A stretch of DNA of 64,000 nt from Manduca sexta (GCF_014839805.1 NC_051131.1:5568913-5632912), one strand, 5' to 3'. Counted from the stretch's first letter, positions 26,928 to 41,019 are shown. The notes: a model not told the origin generated them from the sequence alone. Program-made: numbers and translations.

Positions 26928-27125
26928 CATTTTTTTTTTGCTTTGAATGACGAGACGAGCTTGCCGTTGGCCTGATGGTAAACGATACAACCGTCCATAA
27001 ACAGAAGAAACACCATCAAAAACCATGTAGTACAAATAATTATTTGGTATTACATTGCGGTCGCCATCCTGAGACATGAGATGTTATTTATGTACAGTAG
27101 TTGCACTGGTGACAATGTCTACCAA
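26928..27125 (-). repeat. interspersed repeat family R3 copy
   Basis: T-run, then CTTTGAATGACGAGACGAGC, CATCCTGAGACATGAGATG and CTGGTGACAATGTC. Its right part is cut off by the SINE inserted at 27134. Confidence 0.75.
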
Positions 27126-27133
27126 CCTACCAT

Positions 27134-27473
27134 AAAGGTCAATAATAATAATATCAGCCCTGTATTATATACTTGCCCACTGCTGAGCACAGGCCTCCTC
27201 TACTACTGAGATTAGGCCTTAGTCCACCATGCTGGCCTAGTGCGGGTTGGTAGACTTCACACACCTTCGGAATTCCTATAGAGAACTTCTCAGATGTGCA
27301 GGTTTCCTCACAATGTTTACCTTCACCGTTAAAGCGAACGATAAATTCACAAAGAATACACACATGATTTTAGAAAAGTCAGAGGTGTGTGCCCTTGGGA
27401 TTTGAACCTGCGGACATTCGTCTCGGCAGTCCGTTCCACACCCAACTAGGCTATCGCCGCTTAAAGATCAATA
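27134..27473 (-). mobile_element. SINE family S1, near full length
   Basis: This is a minus-strand copy. The tail (TAATAATAATATCAGCCC) is on the left, and the B-box complement GGATTTGAACC and A-box region are on the right. Flanks AAAGGTCAATA (27134) and AAAGATCAATA (27463) form an 11-bp target duplication with one mismatch. It inserted directly beside a copy of the interspersed repeat at 26.9 kb. Confidence 0.88.
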
Positions 27474-28154
27474 CTATATATTTATTTCTCAAATAATAAT
27501 ATAATATTATATAAATATTCCGTTAGATACTATATAATGAGGTTTACTTATAACCCATATTATAATGAAATATGCAATAAATATGTGTTCTTTCGTTGGT
27601 ATGATTCCCCGAAAAAGCAATATTTACTCGAGCAATACTCCCTAGACCACAATATTACGGAACTCTACATGTTTTATCGCAAACTTTGTGTTTGTATATT
27701 AAAAAACGAACCAGCAAATTCAATTTTATCCAATTTCCCTTATACTAAACGCAAAAACATCCCCTGAGTGGTGAAATTCCCAATGTAGAAAATGTATTAC
27801 AAATTGTACGATGGAAGAAATACATTTCCGCATATACGACAGGAAACAAAGATTATATGCGTCGTTTACTTTTTGTTGGTGACGTACTTATCGTGGTTGA
27901 GTATCATCTACGTACAGGAATAAATGGCTGAGAAGGCTCTTTGTAATGCGGGGAATAAGTTTTTTCTTTTAGTACGGAAAAGAGACAAGTACATTGAGAA
28001 TTACACATGCAACTGATGATTACAATGCAATCTGAATATGATACCGCTTAACGAGAAACGCTACATCCCTTGACGCAATCAAATAATTATGTCGGCGTAC
28101 CTTACTGTATGTAGAATGTACAGTCTTTTTCATATGTGCACGACAAAGTAACGC

Positions 28155-28390
28155 CACTGCAACTAATTGTAAGAAGAATGGGGTCCAATAGAATGTCGCC
28201 TGACGAGAAATGATTAGCTCTTGACAGTCGACATAATTATGCCGGCCTGCTGGAACCGGATATACACAGGCTAATCCCGGAACGCGATACATTTACGTGG
28301 GCCACTATGGTGGGTTTTAACACGTTGTGTGCACTGGTCGCTCTCCGGGCGGATATAAAATAGAGTCTACCCACTAGCACCAGGTCTAAT
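28155..28390 (+). repeat. interspersed repeat family C copy
   Basis: GGGGTCCAATAGAATGTCGC, CAGTCGACATAATTATGCC, GCTGGAACCGGATATACACA and CGTGGGCCACTATGGTGGG follow in the same order as the copy at 2.7 kb. The minus-strand open frame here is a shadow. Confidence 0.74.
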
Positions 28391-31300
28391 CATAGAACGC
28401 GACTTGCTGTATATTGAGGCAAGTATTTGCCCTTCTGGACGGTAGTCTTTAATCGGACCCAAATATTATTCATTCAGGCACTCTTCCACCAGGTTAGTAT
28501 ACAATGGTTATCAATTTAATTGAAATAACTCCGACCTTAAGTATTATTTATTGTGTTTAGTGTTGTGGGTCTTGCTATATTTAAACGGCTGTTAGAAGGT
28601 CGCTCTTGACTATGTCACTGACTATTGCACTGGTTAAATAAAATAATATTATGGTATTTTGATAAATGTTATCAAATAGTGTTTTCATTCTACGTAAAAG
28701 GAACAATTTCAAATATTATGTAGATTGTTTTTCACAATGTACCGACAAAGTTAAATATTCAAGAAGGCGAAATAAATTAAAACATTCAACAGAAAATTAA
28801 ATTACGTAGACCTACAACTATGTAATAATATCTATTTATAGTGAGATCTGAAAACAGCACCTACAGTCGAAAGAACTTTTAAAAATTTAGCAAAGAAAGT
28901 TTTCCTGTTTGAACATTTTAATTATTCATACGGCTTTACGAGTTAAGGAGTTTACACCAGGTAAAATTAATTAAGGGGGAATTTTTAGCGGATGTCCGGG
29001 CTAATATTGTAAATTCAAAAGTTAGTTTAGATTAATACTTATGCTATACTGGCTGATGATTATTATCTTTTTACAATTTTTGTAGTTGACATTAGCTTAT
29101 CGGTCTAGTAGCCTATATGGTATGTGGACCGAGAGATTCTTTGTTCAAATAGAAAACACAACTTAAAACAAAGCCTAATTCTTTTTGCAACATGCTTGAA
29201 AATGTATTGCGTATTGCGATCCGATGTTGAAGATAATGGGCAGTGGAAGATAAGGAGTTAAAATGATAAAAGGCAATACTAAAAAACAAATAAAAAAAAT
29301 GTTCGTGACTAATTTTGTTTGTAAATTTATTCCTGTTTCATGTCTTATAATAATGTAGTATGGTAAATAATAATAATTAACGATCCGTGACGCTGCAAGT
29401 TTTGGCCGATGAGGTACATCCCTCTGTTTCCATGATAGCGTGTTAATGCCATTATTATATTATTATTATTGAAAATAAAATAATAAGTGATTGTATAAGA
29501 AAATATTTCAAATACTATTGTTGAATTTATAGACTAAAAGTTTTACTATAAATTTAAAATATGTGGTACAGTGGCTAATAAAAAGCTCTGAAGCTGTTTA
29601 AAATAACAAAAAATCAATGAGAAACACTTATGTACGAGTTTAAACATGCATGTACTTGTGTTTGAGTTTAATAAACTTTATGGGCTATAATAATATAGAT
29701 GTTTAAAAATGGACCCTAAAAGCCTTGCAATAATCAATATTGATCAAACAACAGTCTTAACATATTGAATGACATGTTTAAAGCTACTAAGACGTATTCC
29801 CTTTGTATACTTTCCCACGAAGTTGATGTAAGTGTGTTTATTTGATTCCAAGCTCGGAAGGCATAGGTCAAAGCTCGCATGTGACCTTTGTTCAACAACT
29901 TTTTATGAGTGAGAATGGTCAAACGTCAACAAACAGATTTCAATTGTATTGCGTGTTACAATATTGTTCTTATTTATACCCACATATTTCATTCACATAC
30001 ATTCTTCTTCAGTTAATTTAACTTAACGGGCATTTAATTTAACGTGGCATTACTTCTTACTAATCCTTTTTACCGTACAATACATCCGGCGAATTATCAT
30101 ACATAAATTAGTTCCATATTTAATTATTATAATAATTGTTCGTTTTTTTTTTTGTTTAACAGTTATACAATTTTACTCATGTACTACATATATTGTCTAT
30201 TGAAGGTTCGGGCAAATTATGAAGAAATAACTAAATATTCTTCGTTTATCTCTTTTAAGTAAATTGTTTATGGAAGCACCTAATACTCGTTATTTATTAA
30301 TTTATTCAAGCGTTGCGCTGTTTTATTCATTTTCATATTTGCCATTATAGTGGATCTACGGTGAACGAACAAAATTTCGCTGCTCCATTTTATAGCTTCC
30401 GTACTTTATGATAATGGGGCTTGGGTCTTCGGCCACTGATGCTATTTATATTTTACATAGCTCCTCATATTGCTGTACCGTTTCTGTCATCAGGGACGTA
30501 TAATCCCAATGGTTGGGTTACATTTCTTTTGGGAATACAGACCAGGATTGTATGTCAAAAGATGTAACGATTTTGAAAACGTCGTATATTTGTATATACT
30601 TTCTTTACATTTACGAACAATTTTTGTCGTAAGTGAAAAGAAATTTCAACGAATCCTTTTTGTATATCGGGCCTGATTTAAATATAGGTAGTTGCTTCAT
30701 TTTAAATTACATTATTCATTTTCAATAAAACCGCATATCTTATTTGTATAAGTGTGAGACTATCATTGATATATAGAGTGATTGTCCAAAACGCGTACAA
30801 CATATTCACTTGGTGCGTGTTGGAAGTTTCTGTTCCGTGATTAAATAAGTCAGTCGGTATGACAACGCAATGCTCTTTACATCTATGTATCTGTTCCTTC
30901 AATTATATATTATTATTTTTAACATACTTTATAAAATTTTATTAGTGTGAGTACACTGAACTTGCCAGCTTTAGTTAACCTATACTTCTAAATTATGTTA
31001 AAGAAACTTAACAATCGAGTTAAAGGAACCTGTAAGAATTCATTTAAAACGGATTCTTTATTCAAAAAGAATTGCTTCCGGTGGACTGACACACGAACTC
31101 ACATTTGTCGCAAGTTCAAAAGCCTTTGTAAGTAGACAACGCGGAGGAAGGCGACCTTTCGAGCCCTTCTATCAATTCGACCAACTTGGCCTTTCCTCCA
31201 CAAAGGCCCGATCTGAATGGTGCGCAGTAACACCCGGAATCCGTCCATTTATTATCAATCCTTGAAAAAACTTTATAAATTTTGTTTCCCCTTTATTTAT

Positions 31301-33423
31301 TTTTATAAATATTTAGTAAGTAAGGACCATTTTTTTTTAAATGACGTTAATTAATAGCCTATAATTTATCAGTAATGTCAATATTACCAAATCGTAAAAT
31401 GTCACTTCTACACACTATCAATAAAATGTTCCTAAGAGATAATTAAAATCTCTGTTCCGTGTAAAAATATATTTTTAACAACTTGGATTTTCACCAAAAA
31501 CTTAAAGAAAGTTATCTACGATTACCCTCTACGGGGCACGTTACGTAAAATGCGGTTAATGCATTTGCATAAGTGTATAATAAATTGTCGGAATTTATAA
31601 ACTTGCCGCCATTAAGAAGACGTAAAAGAACAGTTGTTTGTATAAATATTTAATATTTTATGCTTTTTGTAGAAAATTATGCTGCGCGAAAAGTATTTTA
31701 ACAAGCGGAGTTCCTCATAAATAAATCTATAAGAGCGAGTGTTATTACGAATTTATTTTAAAACTAGGTGGCCCCCACTTCTTAGATCTATCTCAGGCTG
31801 TTATCCCTCTTCCGTTACACCTCCCAATAACAAAATAACGGGCGACGCGTATGGCATGTCCCCTCCGAGCGTCCCTCTGTCCCGTATTTACTGAATACAG
31901 TGATACAAAATAAAGTTAACATTATTCAGTAATTACATGTGGAAAGTTCTGGCATCATACGACAAACTAAATAAAAAATTACAAACAATTTTAAAAATTG
32001 CTGTCTTACGTTTCAACACTTATTTCTCGCGTCTTCCACTGATGTAACGATGTCATATCGAAAATTTTGCGCTCCCAAAATTGACAGTTAAAGCTATGTT
32101 GTGTTGTCTATCAGTTGTACACAACTGAAAAGAAGGCAATTTAAGCTCTCGCAAAAAACTCAGGATACAAAGAATACCGGTACGTGTTATCTAGTATCAG
32201 GAAATTGTTATTGAACAATAAAAAGTACGAAGGTGTTATGATCGTCTTGGCACGTTCCGTTCCACCCATTTCCTCATCGCCATACTAACTCATACTTTAG
32301 GAATACGGAGGTAATTTTCGTAAGTAAGATAGAGTCAAAAGTTATTGCCGTAAAGATACGGAGCCTTATCGCATATTTTTTTTTAATATCCAGTTAAATT
32401 TATGGTTATGAAGGAGGGATCCACGCGACGTTTAAATCGTAGATTTTATTTAGGTACCCTCGTTCCTCAAATTACGGATGTGAATATACGATTTTTTATT
32501 CATCGCTAAGTATTCCTTCGTCCTTCATCTATTATTCATAAGGTAAATTTCTAAAATTGTAATTTATTCTTAATTTCGTTCATTATTTTTTATTATGCCA
32601 TTCATTCGGAAATATCGGTATCTGAGTTTTTAGAATATGGAATATTGTATTTGGGAATCTATCGGCTGTCACAATTACAAAGCATATTTTTCAAGCCTGT
32701 AACAAATGTCGTATAATAATATGCAATATTATGTTTTTAAGTTCTATAATTTAAAAACATCATTCCAATATAAGATTTGGTAGTCGGGAGATACATCATT
32801 ACGCATACATAATTCCAACTACTTTATTACAAATATATAACACAAAAATTCTCTACTAACACATATTATAGCCAAGTGCTACTTTTACATTTGATATTTC
32901 CACTTCCTTACATAATATCTACGCCTAAAACCATTGCCTGAGATGCTCCGCACTATAATCTTTATAGCTGTTTCAATTCGTACTAAACCTACGTACATTT
33001 TACAATGTTAAGAATAAGGGTAATAAAATATTTTTATTCCACTACCACTATTATAATTGTAAGTTTGTAAAAGTTATTGGATAATTGCAATGACGTTTTA
33101 CAAATAGACGCGTCATACACTAACAAAATGGCACATAAAAACGGCGCACTATTTGCTATATTCACGTACCTGTACATATAACTACAAATTGGCTCGAAGA
33201 AGGAATAAAAAGATGCAGCACACATTCGTTAGAAAAGGATATATATACATCGACAGTTACGTAACAACGTTAGTGCCACACGCTCATTGGCTGTTAAGTC
33301 GGGCAATTACCTTACTTTCGTCTTGCCAGTATTGAGCTCGGACAACGTATCTATGTAATAAAAACATCTTAGGATAATTGTGACAAAAGTTACTAATTAC
33401 CGGGCAATATGTAATAAGGTAAA
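28391..33423. other. no gene recognised
   Basis: Five kilobases of AT-rich DNA. GC-richer islands at 31.07-31.26 kb and 31.77-31.90 kb look unlike the surroundings but have no open frame or known repeat motif. Confidence 0.55.
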
Positions 33424-33622
33424 GGGGCCCTATTCCGTCTATAAGGGCGAATCTGTCTTTTTGCAATTACGGGCGTTCAATACGAAGTACAGCTTCGATA
33501 GCCGTACAGACAAGAAAGTTAGATAATTCCTTATTTACCTATATGGCTATTAAAGCTATCTGCGATTAGAACGCCCGTAACAGCAAAAAGACGGATATTC
33601 CTCCATCGTCGGAATAGGATCC
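33424..33622. mobile_element. palindromic MITE family F, copy 1
   Basis: GGGGCCCTATTCCG at the left pairs with CGGAATAGGATCC at the right. Subterminal parts also pair (CTTTTTGCAATTACGGGCGTTC with GAACGCCCGTAACAGCAAAAAG). The interior is AT-rich and non-coding. Confidence 0.8.
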
Positions 33623-36600
33623 ATGACCTTAGTACATTTTTCTTGTAAAGGTTATTGCCGCGGGTAGAAACGCGAGCAACACCATATATTTTAAATTAAT
33701 ATTTCAAACACTAAATTACTATTGGACAACATTTGTACGAATACAATATTCATTTCTGAAAGGTATTTATTATTTGAATAAATAATTTGATTCGGAGAAA
33801 CAACCATTTTTCATCACTAGACCTTAAATAAAATTTGCAAGGCATGCAAATAGCACGCTATTGCATATTACGAACGTAATGCATACCGGCAATACCAACT
33901 TTAATGAGCAGAGAGGAACAGTTCTTTGGAAAATTGAATTCGCGCAGTTGAAATACCTTTCAAACTAGTTCATGAGGGCGAACAACAATTTATCACTTAA
34001 CAAAGTAATCTATCAAATTGACTGTTATTATAGGAACGTGAAGTGATGTCAACTAATTACTTCAATATACGTAATGTACTATTACTTAAACAAACATCGG
34101 TGAATTGTTTCACTTTGACGAATCCATTTACTTATTGAACATATAATACAGGCTTTAATGATAAACAAATAAATATACAATAACTATAATTATTATTTAT
34201 GGTAAAATATACTAGTAATTGTTATATTTTCAGTTAAAAACTGAGTAGATATATTTTTTATTAAGGCTATAACAGAGTCCAATCAAATGCTATTACAATT
34301 ATATGTAACATACAAAATAAATTTAACACAAATTTCCATAACATGCGCCCTTATATAGATTAATCACAGAATGATTAATGAATAATTCATAAATAATGCT
34401 TTAAAAACGCTAAATAGACTTGTATGGAATCAGACGTACGTGATGATTATCTGCTTGAATACATGTAGTGATATTTGTTAATGCATAAACAGGAAATCTT
34501 TCATTTATATAAATCTATAGATAGACATTTTTGATAATTACCGACAAAGACTTTGACATAGTTATGAAATGAAAGCATTATTAAAGATATATTACTAAAC
34601 TACGCACAGAAATTTTGATGTTCAACTTAGAATAACAGTTCCTACCCTCTAGCACTTCGAAGGCTTAACAAACATAAATACGTCTTCTCCGCAAAACGAA
34701 CAGATTGGAAGCCCTATTCTTGCCGTATGAAATTCGACAACTGAGACTAATGTAAAATTATTATTCGTCAAATATGGCATTTGAGGCGACGTAAAATCCG
34801 GAAGCCAAGAACGTATTTAATTTCCTTATAAAACGTCTGAATCCTGTAAAAATTCTGGGTTACTTTATGTTGTGCTCTGAAAGGTTCTTTTATGATTGCT
34901 CGTAAAAAAGAGAGCCTCCGCGAGCCAATTTCGTTCTTTAATTAGGGTAACATTCCTGTTTTACACGAAATGTAAACCTCTGTTACAACCTTCTCTCTAA
35001 ATGATTAAAAATACGTTTCGTTGCCGTTGCGGACGACGTGGGGACACAGTAAACCACTATCGTTTAGTCTAGAACGTGAGAATTTTGGCGTTTACTGAGC
35101 GCAACTATTAACGTACTTTGTTGGTGAATTACAGAGTAGCACTCACGTAGTTTGCTGAAAAGGAAGTTTAATTAAACTGCTTTTATATTAAAAATTTATA
35201 TCATTCGCATAATGTTAAATATGTACACGCTTTCTATTTTAAAGAGCAAATTATGATGAATTATAATCAACATAAATCGTTTGTTATACTTTTATACGGC
35301 ATATAAATCACCAGACTGTTTAATTTTTCTACTGGACCATTAAATAGATCTTTTGAACACCCTTGTTGGGTAACAATGTAATACTTCTTGTTGGGTAAGA
35401 ATTTAATAATTATAGTAATCAAAATTTACGGTTCAATTTGATTGTCCATTTAATTACTAATAATCCAATTCATATTCACCTATTTCTTCTAACAAGATTA
35501 TATCGGCTCAACAAGATATGAAACATATAATTTCTTGCTTCGATCGTCCGTCATAAGTTGACGGTTAATCAATATTTCTCTCTTCCGAACAAATGCATTT
35601 TAAAGTTTAAACTTTTTCATTTTTTATTAATTATATATTGGTCTACAATTTATACATCAATATATAACCTAACGTCGTTTACAACCGATGTTTATTTTAT
35701 TAGACCTGTCCTAATATCAGATCGGCCTTCAGATAGAAATAGCACTAACGTGACACGATTGGTGGGACTCGTGTGGTATTAATATACGGTGCAATCGAAC
35801 CTTGACCTGGCCTTCGCTTCTCCCCCGCCTCTCCCGCCCCAGTCGACTAGCCCTGCATTCAACAAACATTTATATATTATAATAAGTAAAAATGCATCGA
35901 GCACGAAGTTTTTAACCCGGTCACGTATGGGTAATTCGGGCGGTGCCTGAAGGTTGTAAAGTGACCTTTATGTTTATTATTTATGTACGTAAAGCAACGC
36001 ACGTAGGCTTTAACATTAATTATAATATTAACAAAGGAAACGTGTAGTTCCACACCGAAACTAAAGCGTCTTAGATAACATACCAGCCCTACGTGACGAT
36101 TAGAAATGGGCCAAATCATTCCTATTTCAAGTTTCAATGCTCGAGTCTGATATGTTCTATTTGTGTTTGAAATTAAAGTAATTTAGAGAGTGGTATGTTA
36201 CGTTTAATATGTAATGATACATAACAACTAGTCTACAATACTATCGAAATAGAAAATAAAATAGACAACTCTATTTCAGATTTTGATAACTTTGATTAAG
36301 GGTCTCTCCAATGACTTGTTATAAGTTACTAACCTAATCAGTGTTGTTCTATCCATCTCTAATTGTAATAATACCGCGTAGCTGTGGCACATGATAAAAT
36401 AATTTGGACACGCGAGTAACATGCCAACATTACTCGCGTGCCCGTGTATGTATCTCACTTTGCCGAGTGCCGATAAAAAAAGCAAAACCATAGTTGGGAC
36501 ATAAAAAAATCGCTAAAATGGGGCACTCAGATAAACAAAACCGGCCCCGGATGGTACATTACATATATATATATAAGTTCGCATTCATAGTTATATACTT

Positions 36601-36638
36601 TCATGACACTAGCTAAATTATCTCCTGGATATTGTAGT
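33623..36638. other. no gene recognised
   Basis: AT-rich, with a pyrimidine-rich GC patch at 35.80-35.86 kb (CTTCTCCCCCGCCTCTCCCG). Short frames on both strands are unsupported. Confidence 0.55.
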
Positions 36639-36800
36639 CTGCAGCGATAACCTAGTTGGAAGTGGAACAGACCGCTGAGACGAGTGTCCGCAGGTTCAAA
36701 ACTCAAGGGAACGCACCTCTGACTTTTTTTAAAGTAACTTGTGTATTTGTAAATTATGGTGGACTAGGGCTTAAACCTTCTCAATAGTAGAGTGGCCCAG
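36639..36800 (+). mobile_element. SINE family S1 with internal deletion
   Basis: This plus-strand copy has a recognisable head (GCGATAACCTAGTTGGAAGTGG) and a B-box remnant (GGTTCAAAACTC). The middle is missing, so the head joins the 3' portion (GGTGGACTAGGGCTTAAACC). It abuts an AT-rich hairpin tract directly on its right. Confidence 0.75.
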
Positions 36801-36908
36801 CCTACTATTTATAAGATATATATATATATATATATATATAAATATATCTTATAAATAGTAGGCTTTATAAGATATATTTATATATATATAAATATATCTT
36901 ATAAAGCC

Positions 36909-36986
<78 letters not shown>
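36801..36986. repeat. nested AT-rich inverted repeats plus (TA)n microsatellite
   Basis: CCTACTATTTATAAGATATA (36801-36820) pairs with TATATCTTATAAATAGTAGG (ending 36862) across a (TA)n loop. A second hairpin follows (TTTATAAGATATATTTATAT with its complement to about 36905), then about 35 TA units to 36980. The arms share the TATAAGATATA core, so alternative pairings exist. An open frame of Tyr-Ile repeats here is not a gene. Confidence 0.95.
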
Positions 36987-37503
36987 ATGGCACGTTAATC
37001 ATTGAAGGTTCGCCATCCCTGATATAGGATTTCGGAAGAAAGTGATATGAACACGTGGTGCATCTGACATTCCAATTACAATTGGTCATTGCATATTATA
37101 GATTGTTGTCGATAACCGCTATAGATGCAATAGCTTTAGTGATTCTAATAATATAACACGAGAACACAATAAATATTACACACTATAATAAACTAAGCTA
37201 ATAAGAATTTAAGGTTATTAGTTTCTATTATTTCAAATGTATCGAAACTAATGTAGCCAGTCCTAAACCTGGAATTAAGTATGAAGGAAAATTCTAGTAA
37301 TATTAGTACCCAATTAGACAAAACTAATTAATAACCATGAAACACACAATTATTAATATCAGTCAGAACATCAAAACCGAAAAGCACTTATATATGAAAC
37401 TCAAAAATAGCTAGTTTAAGAAACTGTTAACGATAATTATATCAGTAAAGTCATATCACATAACTCACCTCTAATCCGAATTAATGAAACATATTTTAAA
37501 CCA

Positions 37504-37680
37504 GGGGCCTTATTCTCTATCCCGCACGTTATTTTGACAGTGTGTAACAAGCACGTAACACAACGCATCATGTTTAGGACTAGAAATTTGGCTTACAGAA
37601 TACCATTCCACACACATTTCTCGAAGATAACATGACACGGCCGCGTTACGCGTTTACACTATCATACAGAATAAGGGCCC
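37504..37680. mobile_element. MITE family E, copy 2 (177 bp)
   Basis: Same orientation, ends and interior as the copy at 22237. The differences are GTGTG for GTGCG, CACG for CACT, CACACACA for CACGCACA, GCG for GTG near the right end, and loss of two bases. The two copies are about 97% identical, which suggests recent mobility. Confidence 0.88.
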
Positions 37681-38489
37681 AGCAATATATCGTATTTATG
37701 TAAAGCCAAAACATAAAATAAAATAAATGCATCGAAACATCGGGAGATTTAAAATAAAATTGTTGACGGCACCTAGCTACTGTTTCAATCTCTTAAACCT
37801 TTTATGTCCCAATAAAATACGTGTGGAAAAATTGCTTTCTCAACACAAATATAAGATACGCTTACAAAACTTTATGATATTTTAAAATATTCGAGGGATG
37901 TTATTTTATTGCCAGAATGGTTGTTTAATAGCCCTTTAATAACTTTATGTCTTTTGTATTTTATTCGAAATTTAATGCAAAAGTTTTGGTGATGATTTTT
38001 AACCAAATTCGGTTTTAATGGTGTTAATTTGAAATGACAAAACATTTATAGATTACTAACCTTAGATTAACTTATATCATATAAAAAAAATAATAGCGAT
38101 TAAAGGCAATGTCGTGTTTTACATTTCTCACAAAATACATTGCATATTAATGCATTTATAGGCCATTAAGTAAATGCCAGCCATGAACACGAGGCAACGT
38201 ACGAAGTAAACTTTTACTCTAATAACTCTAGCCTCTAGCTCAGTATCTACTCGTGACCGTTAGCTCACCTGTCCCCAAAAAGATTAAGGCATTGCGGCAA
38301 ACTGATACGAAAAACTGGGGTCATTGAACCTTGCCAAATTGATATACCATACGTGACAACTTTAGGAAGAGTTTTACTGCAGCGTTTACTTGGCTCGACA
38401 CCTAGGCATCGAAATAAGACTAGTTTTCGAATTTTATGGTGGTTTTTTATATTTCAATTTAGTAGTAAACGAAGTTTGTTTGTTTCAAA

Positions 38490-38590
38490 GACATTGCAAC
38501 CACTGAGTGACCATGAAGGCTGCAAAGTCTTGGAAACGAGAGAAAATTAAAATACTAAAATGGACGATAAAATTCGAAATATAATTTCAA
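38490..38590 (+). repeat. family H tail fragment
   Basis: GACCATGAAGGCTGCAAAGT, ACGAGAGAAAATTAAAATAC and GACGATAAAATTCGAAATAT match the tail of family H. Confidence 0.6.
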
Positions 38591-39205
38591 TTCGATGTCG
38601 ACACCTAGGCTTAAATTATTGACGACCAAATCTTGGCTGGGTCAAATTGTGTCTATTGCAAAAAGTTCATTGACATCAGGATAGGTGAATCGATCTCACA
38701 TAAAGATAGATATACTATTTGTGACTCAGAAATTGTGATGATACCCGTGTCATAGTGAGACAGTGTAAGTGTGTGCTTGTGACATTACGACGGACCCGAA
38801 ATTAGGCGGATATGTTTTAAAGCACATATTATGTAAACTTTCAAAAATAAAAGGTGCAGTGAACTTGGACTTATTTTAAAAGAAGCTCTAACATACATAA
38901 CTCCCGTTTACGATAGTAAGTAATATCAAGAGCGTATATAATATAAGCTAAGAGCTATGTGTGATATTGGCAAGATAATTCGACATTTGCCATAATGACA
39001 TTGACGTAAGAACATACGAGGAATCAAATTGTGTTTTTATCGAACTCGTGTGTTCTTGACTCATGACCCGGTAATTAGTCGAATAGGTCACGATATTTTG
39101 ATAAATGACACTTATTGCGTATTAGAAATAACATTATCGTAACTATAAAACTATAATAACAATTATGGGAAAAATATTTTGGCTTAGCCCAAATATACTC
39201 GTAAT

Positions 39206-39549
39206 ATATAATAATAATAATATCAGCCCTGTGTTATATATGGTCCCACTGTTGGGCACTGGCCTCCTCTACTACTGAGAGGGATTAGGCCTTAGTCCAC
39301 CACGCTGGCCTAGTGTGGATTGGCAGACTTCACACACTCTCGAAAATTCCTATAGAGAATTTCTCAGGTATGCAGGTTTCCTCACGATGTTTTCTTTCAC
39401 CGTTAAATCAAGCGATAATTCACAAAGAATACACACATCACATTTTTTTAGAAAAGTCAGAAGTGTGTGCCCTGGGATGGGATTGGGATTTGAACCTGCG
39501 GACATTCGTCTCGGCTGTCCTTTCCACAACCAACTAGGCTATCGCCGGT
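39206..39549 (-). mobile_element. SINE family S1, near full length
   Basis: This is a minus-strand copy with an (ATA)n tail on the left and the A/B-box region on the right. CTCGTAA appears on both flanks (39198 and 39550), a short remaining target duplication. A small GATGGGATTGG duplication interrupts the B-box flank. Open frames across it are artefacts. Confidence 0.86.
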
Positions 39550-40054
39550 CTCGTAAATTATCGACAAAATCTATCACGCGTGTTCACCGAGCTCGCATTA
39601 TAGTATAATGAAAAACGATTCGCCCCACATCAGTGTCACGTTTCAACGATGCCAAAAACAAATATAACGTATAATTTTCTCGTGCGATAACACAGTATCC
39701 CACCACGGATTAAATATTAATTTGCTGAAACCGTAATCGAATTCTGTTAGATTAAATAATAATGTTTGAGAATGACAATGCCGCTACTATCCTTTAGTAA
39801 AAATTGTTGATAAATTTCTTGTTTACTCATTAATAATCGGTTTTAAGTTACATCAAGAACCGTTTCAACTAATGTATGTGCTACTGTCTCATAGTCCATA
39901 GAAAAGCAATGTAAAGATGTTTCTTTTTATTGCGTTTTGTATAAATAAATTTTAGAGGTACAAACACCGCCCTCCTGTGTTTAATTTCTATTCCTTTTCT
40001 CCTCTGGTATTATGGATATTTGCTAGTTATATTGTAAGTTGGATATCTCAAAAT

Positions 40055-40215
40055 TAAACCTTAAACTGATGTGGAAAAGAGCAACACCAGAGTTTCTTAC
40101 CCGTTGTTCTCTGGTGAGAACTGCTTTCCGAACTGATAGAACTGGTAGAGTTAATATTGACAGAATCTAAATAATGTATAACATTTTACAGGTTCAAATA
40201 AAGTATTTAATTTCA
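40055..40215 (+). repeat. LINE-tail-like repeat, copy 1
   Basis: GAAAAGAGCAACACCAGAGT, TTACCCGTTGTTCTCTGGTG and AACTGCTTTCCGAACTG, then a weak FGTTCAAATAAAG-type end, are the pattern of a common lepidopteran retroelement 3' region. The second copy is at 45.4 kb. Confidence 0.55.
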
Positions 40216-41019
40216 TTTCACAACATTACTTTACTAAAATCAACACTCTACTTGTAGCTTAAAAAAAAAGGCTTGATTGCTCATAAACATTAAATCGATA
40301 TCTAATTATATGGACTTCATGACTTGACAATGCCCTTATCAGTGTAACAGAGCCCTAATTTGAGGTTTATTTTTCGGTAAGGTAATGTGAACATCAATAC
40401 ATACATCGGTGACATTCGACGACACTTAAAATTGATGTGGTATGTAACTTTGACTCTACTACTACCCATTTGTGTATTTTACACAATTAAATGACGGGTA
40501 GAGCAAACAACTCTTCGGGTTAAAAGTGGCACAAGTGCCCATAAATAGAAGCCACACTACCCGGAATTTGAATTGCAAATATCCAAACAGCACTCAACTG
40601 CACTCACCAAATAAGACAGATGTCTCATAATATTCTGTAAACACAATGACATTTAACAGCTTAGTTTGTTATAGACCGAACATCAGCGACATATTTGCGC
40701 TTCTAAAGTTATTATCATTTAGTTATAAGTTGGTGATTTACTTAATATGTCCGTGCGACAAGACGTCACAGTGTCCGTATTACCACAAAAATAACATATT
40801 TATAGAAAGCAAGCTGAATACGCATTAAAAACATGCAAATCACGATATATAAAAAATATAAAGAATTTTACATTGATGCTTTGCATTTTACGGTAGATTA
40901 AGAAACTATCGTACGAGCGCAAAATTTTTGTATAACAATCTTCCCAATGTCCACTCTATATAAGCTTAGACCTCTTTGTGTAAACAACATATTTCTTTCA
41001 AGCTTTATGACAAGAGTGC

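Noticed and set aside
36865..37089. Frame with a long Tyr-Ile repeat
   Set aside because: Translation of a (TA)n microsatellite.
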